Both the position numbers and the translations under genes were made by a program. Below, in pieces: positions 20,657 through 21,214 of a stretch of 21,214 nt of DNA. The stretch lies in the IMG/VR virus record IMGVR_UViG_3300030380_003749, positions 1 through 21,214 of that record. One strand, 5' to 3'. How positions within the stretch are numbered: the stretch's first letter is position 1; each line of letters begins with the position of its first letter. The notes beneath the pieces were generated by a model. It saw nothing but the letters and a program-made list of their open reading frames with translations, was not told the origin of the DNA and did not search any database. The DNA is from a virus.

Positions 20657-21214
20657 ATGGAAATAAAAGTAAGAGAGTTGACGGATGTTGAGGAAAAGTC
20701 AGTACAGCAAGTCGAGCAAGAATTGTTGGACAAGCATGAAGCTCAGCAAGAATTAAAATTTGATGAAGACCAAAAATCTGAATCTAAAAGTGAACCTACC
20801 ACTGAAAAAGTAGAAGCGCCTGAAGAGGCAAAAGAAGTAGTTGAAGAACCAACAGAAGCTACAGAAAAAGAAATTACTTCAGATGAGTTAACTGAAGAAG
20901 ACGTTCTTTCGTTTATTGGAAAAAGATATGGTAGGGAAATCAATTCACTAGATGAATTGGCTGCAGCAAGAGAGGAAACTGAAAAGCTTCCAGAAGATGT
21001 TGCATCCTACTTTAAGTATAAAAAAGAAACAGGAAGAAGCTTAGAAGATTTTGTAAAGTTACAAAGAGATTTTTCTGAAGCCAATCCTGAAACTTTGGTA
21101 AGAGAGTATTTAACAATTACTGAAGAAGGTTTAGATCCTGAAGACATAGACTCACTAATGGAAGACTATGTTTATGATGAGGAGCTAGATGACGAATCAG
21201 TAATCAAAAAAAAC
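20657..21214 (+). CDS. Probable head scaffolding protein, N-terminal part (runs off window)
   Basis: 186 codons visible, open to the last base. It is highly acidic and low-complexity at the start (QQVEQELLDKHEAQQELKFD, then EKVEAPEEAKEVVEEPTEAT). A more ordered part follows (EEDVLSFIGKRYGREINSLD, YFKYKKETGRSLEDFVKLQR, DLDPEDIDSLMEDYV-like segment near the end). Acidic, helical, disordered-start proteins directly after the portal and before the capsid gene are usually scaffolding proteins. Preceded by a TAACTTTG promoter motif. The C-terminus is outside the window, so length and helix-rich capsid-binding tail cannot be checked. Confidence 0.75.
   Translation, partial: MEIKVRELTDVEEKSVQQVEQELLDKHEAQQELKFDEDQKSESKSEPTTEKVEAPEEAKEVVEEPTEATEKEITSDELTEEDVLSFIGKRYGREINSLDELAAAREETEKLPEDVASYFKYKKETGRSLEDFVKLQRDFSEANPETLVREYLTITEEGLDPEDIDSLMEDYVYDEELDDESVIKKN

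Noticed and set aside
20595-20657. Terminator hairpin after the portal gene
   Set aside because: The gap is AT-rich (GTATATATATTTTATAT) with no GC-stem followed by a T run. The weak AT dyad is expected by chance.
1-21214. tRNA genes, CRISPR arrays, transposases, integrase or attachment sites
   Set aside because: None seen on reading the gaps, all of which are shorter than 70 bases. A dedicated tRNA or repeat search was not possible here.

Overview
The window is part of a double-stranded DNA tailed phage (or prophage) genome, most likely infecting a marine member of the Bacteroidetes such as a flavobacterium. The sequence is AT-rich. The short gene-flanking gaps repeatedly carry TAnnTTTG, the Bacteroidetes -7 promoter element. 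Start codons tend to sit behind AT-rich leaders (AAATTATG or AATCTAATG) instead of clear Shine-Dalgarno sites. All genes except one run on the + strand, tightly packed with many ATGA or TAATG overlaps. I see no tRNA, rRNA, CRISPR or mobile element, and no gene-free stretch above 300 bases.

Layout. (1) 1-970: the end of a phage groEL, a small exported cysteine protein and a groES-like cochaperonin. (2) 933-1425: a minus-strand winged-helix-like protein, convergent with groES by a 38-base overlap, and back-to-back promoter motifs that could switch between it and the rightward genes. (3) 1425-3919: a small membrane protein followed by a run of tiny, mostly very basic proteins, several with conserved cysteines. 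(4) 3925-12759: virion surface and fibre proteins, including a structural protein with a cupredoxin-like metal site, three fibres sharing an N-terminal anchor and carrying LamG-like lectin domains, a glycine-rich fibre, and a coiled-coil protein with duplicated tryptophan-rich modules. (5) 12768-14225: lysis genes, with three small membrane (holin-like) proteins around an M15-type peptidase. (6) 14209-15657: a small basic protein, an unrecognised small protein, a second cpn10-like protein and a 2-oxoglutarate/Fe(II) oxygenase-like protein. (7) 15654-21214: the packaging and head module, with a putative small terminase, large terminase, portal, and the start of a probable scaffold protein that runs off the window. 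The major capsid gene is expected just downstream.

How it fits together: the chaperonin pair probably helps fold virion proteins. The regulator and promoter motifs would time the late genes. The small basic proteins may be packaged with or condense DNA (inference only). The fibres bind the host and the lysis genes release progeny. Most family assignments come from recognising motifs by eye; no database search was run.
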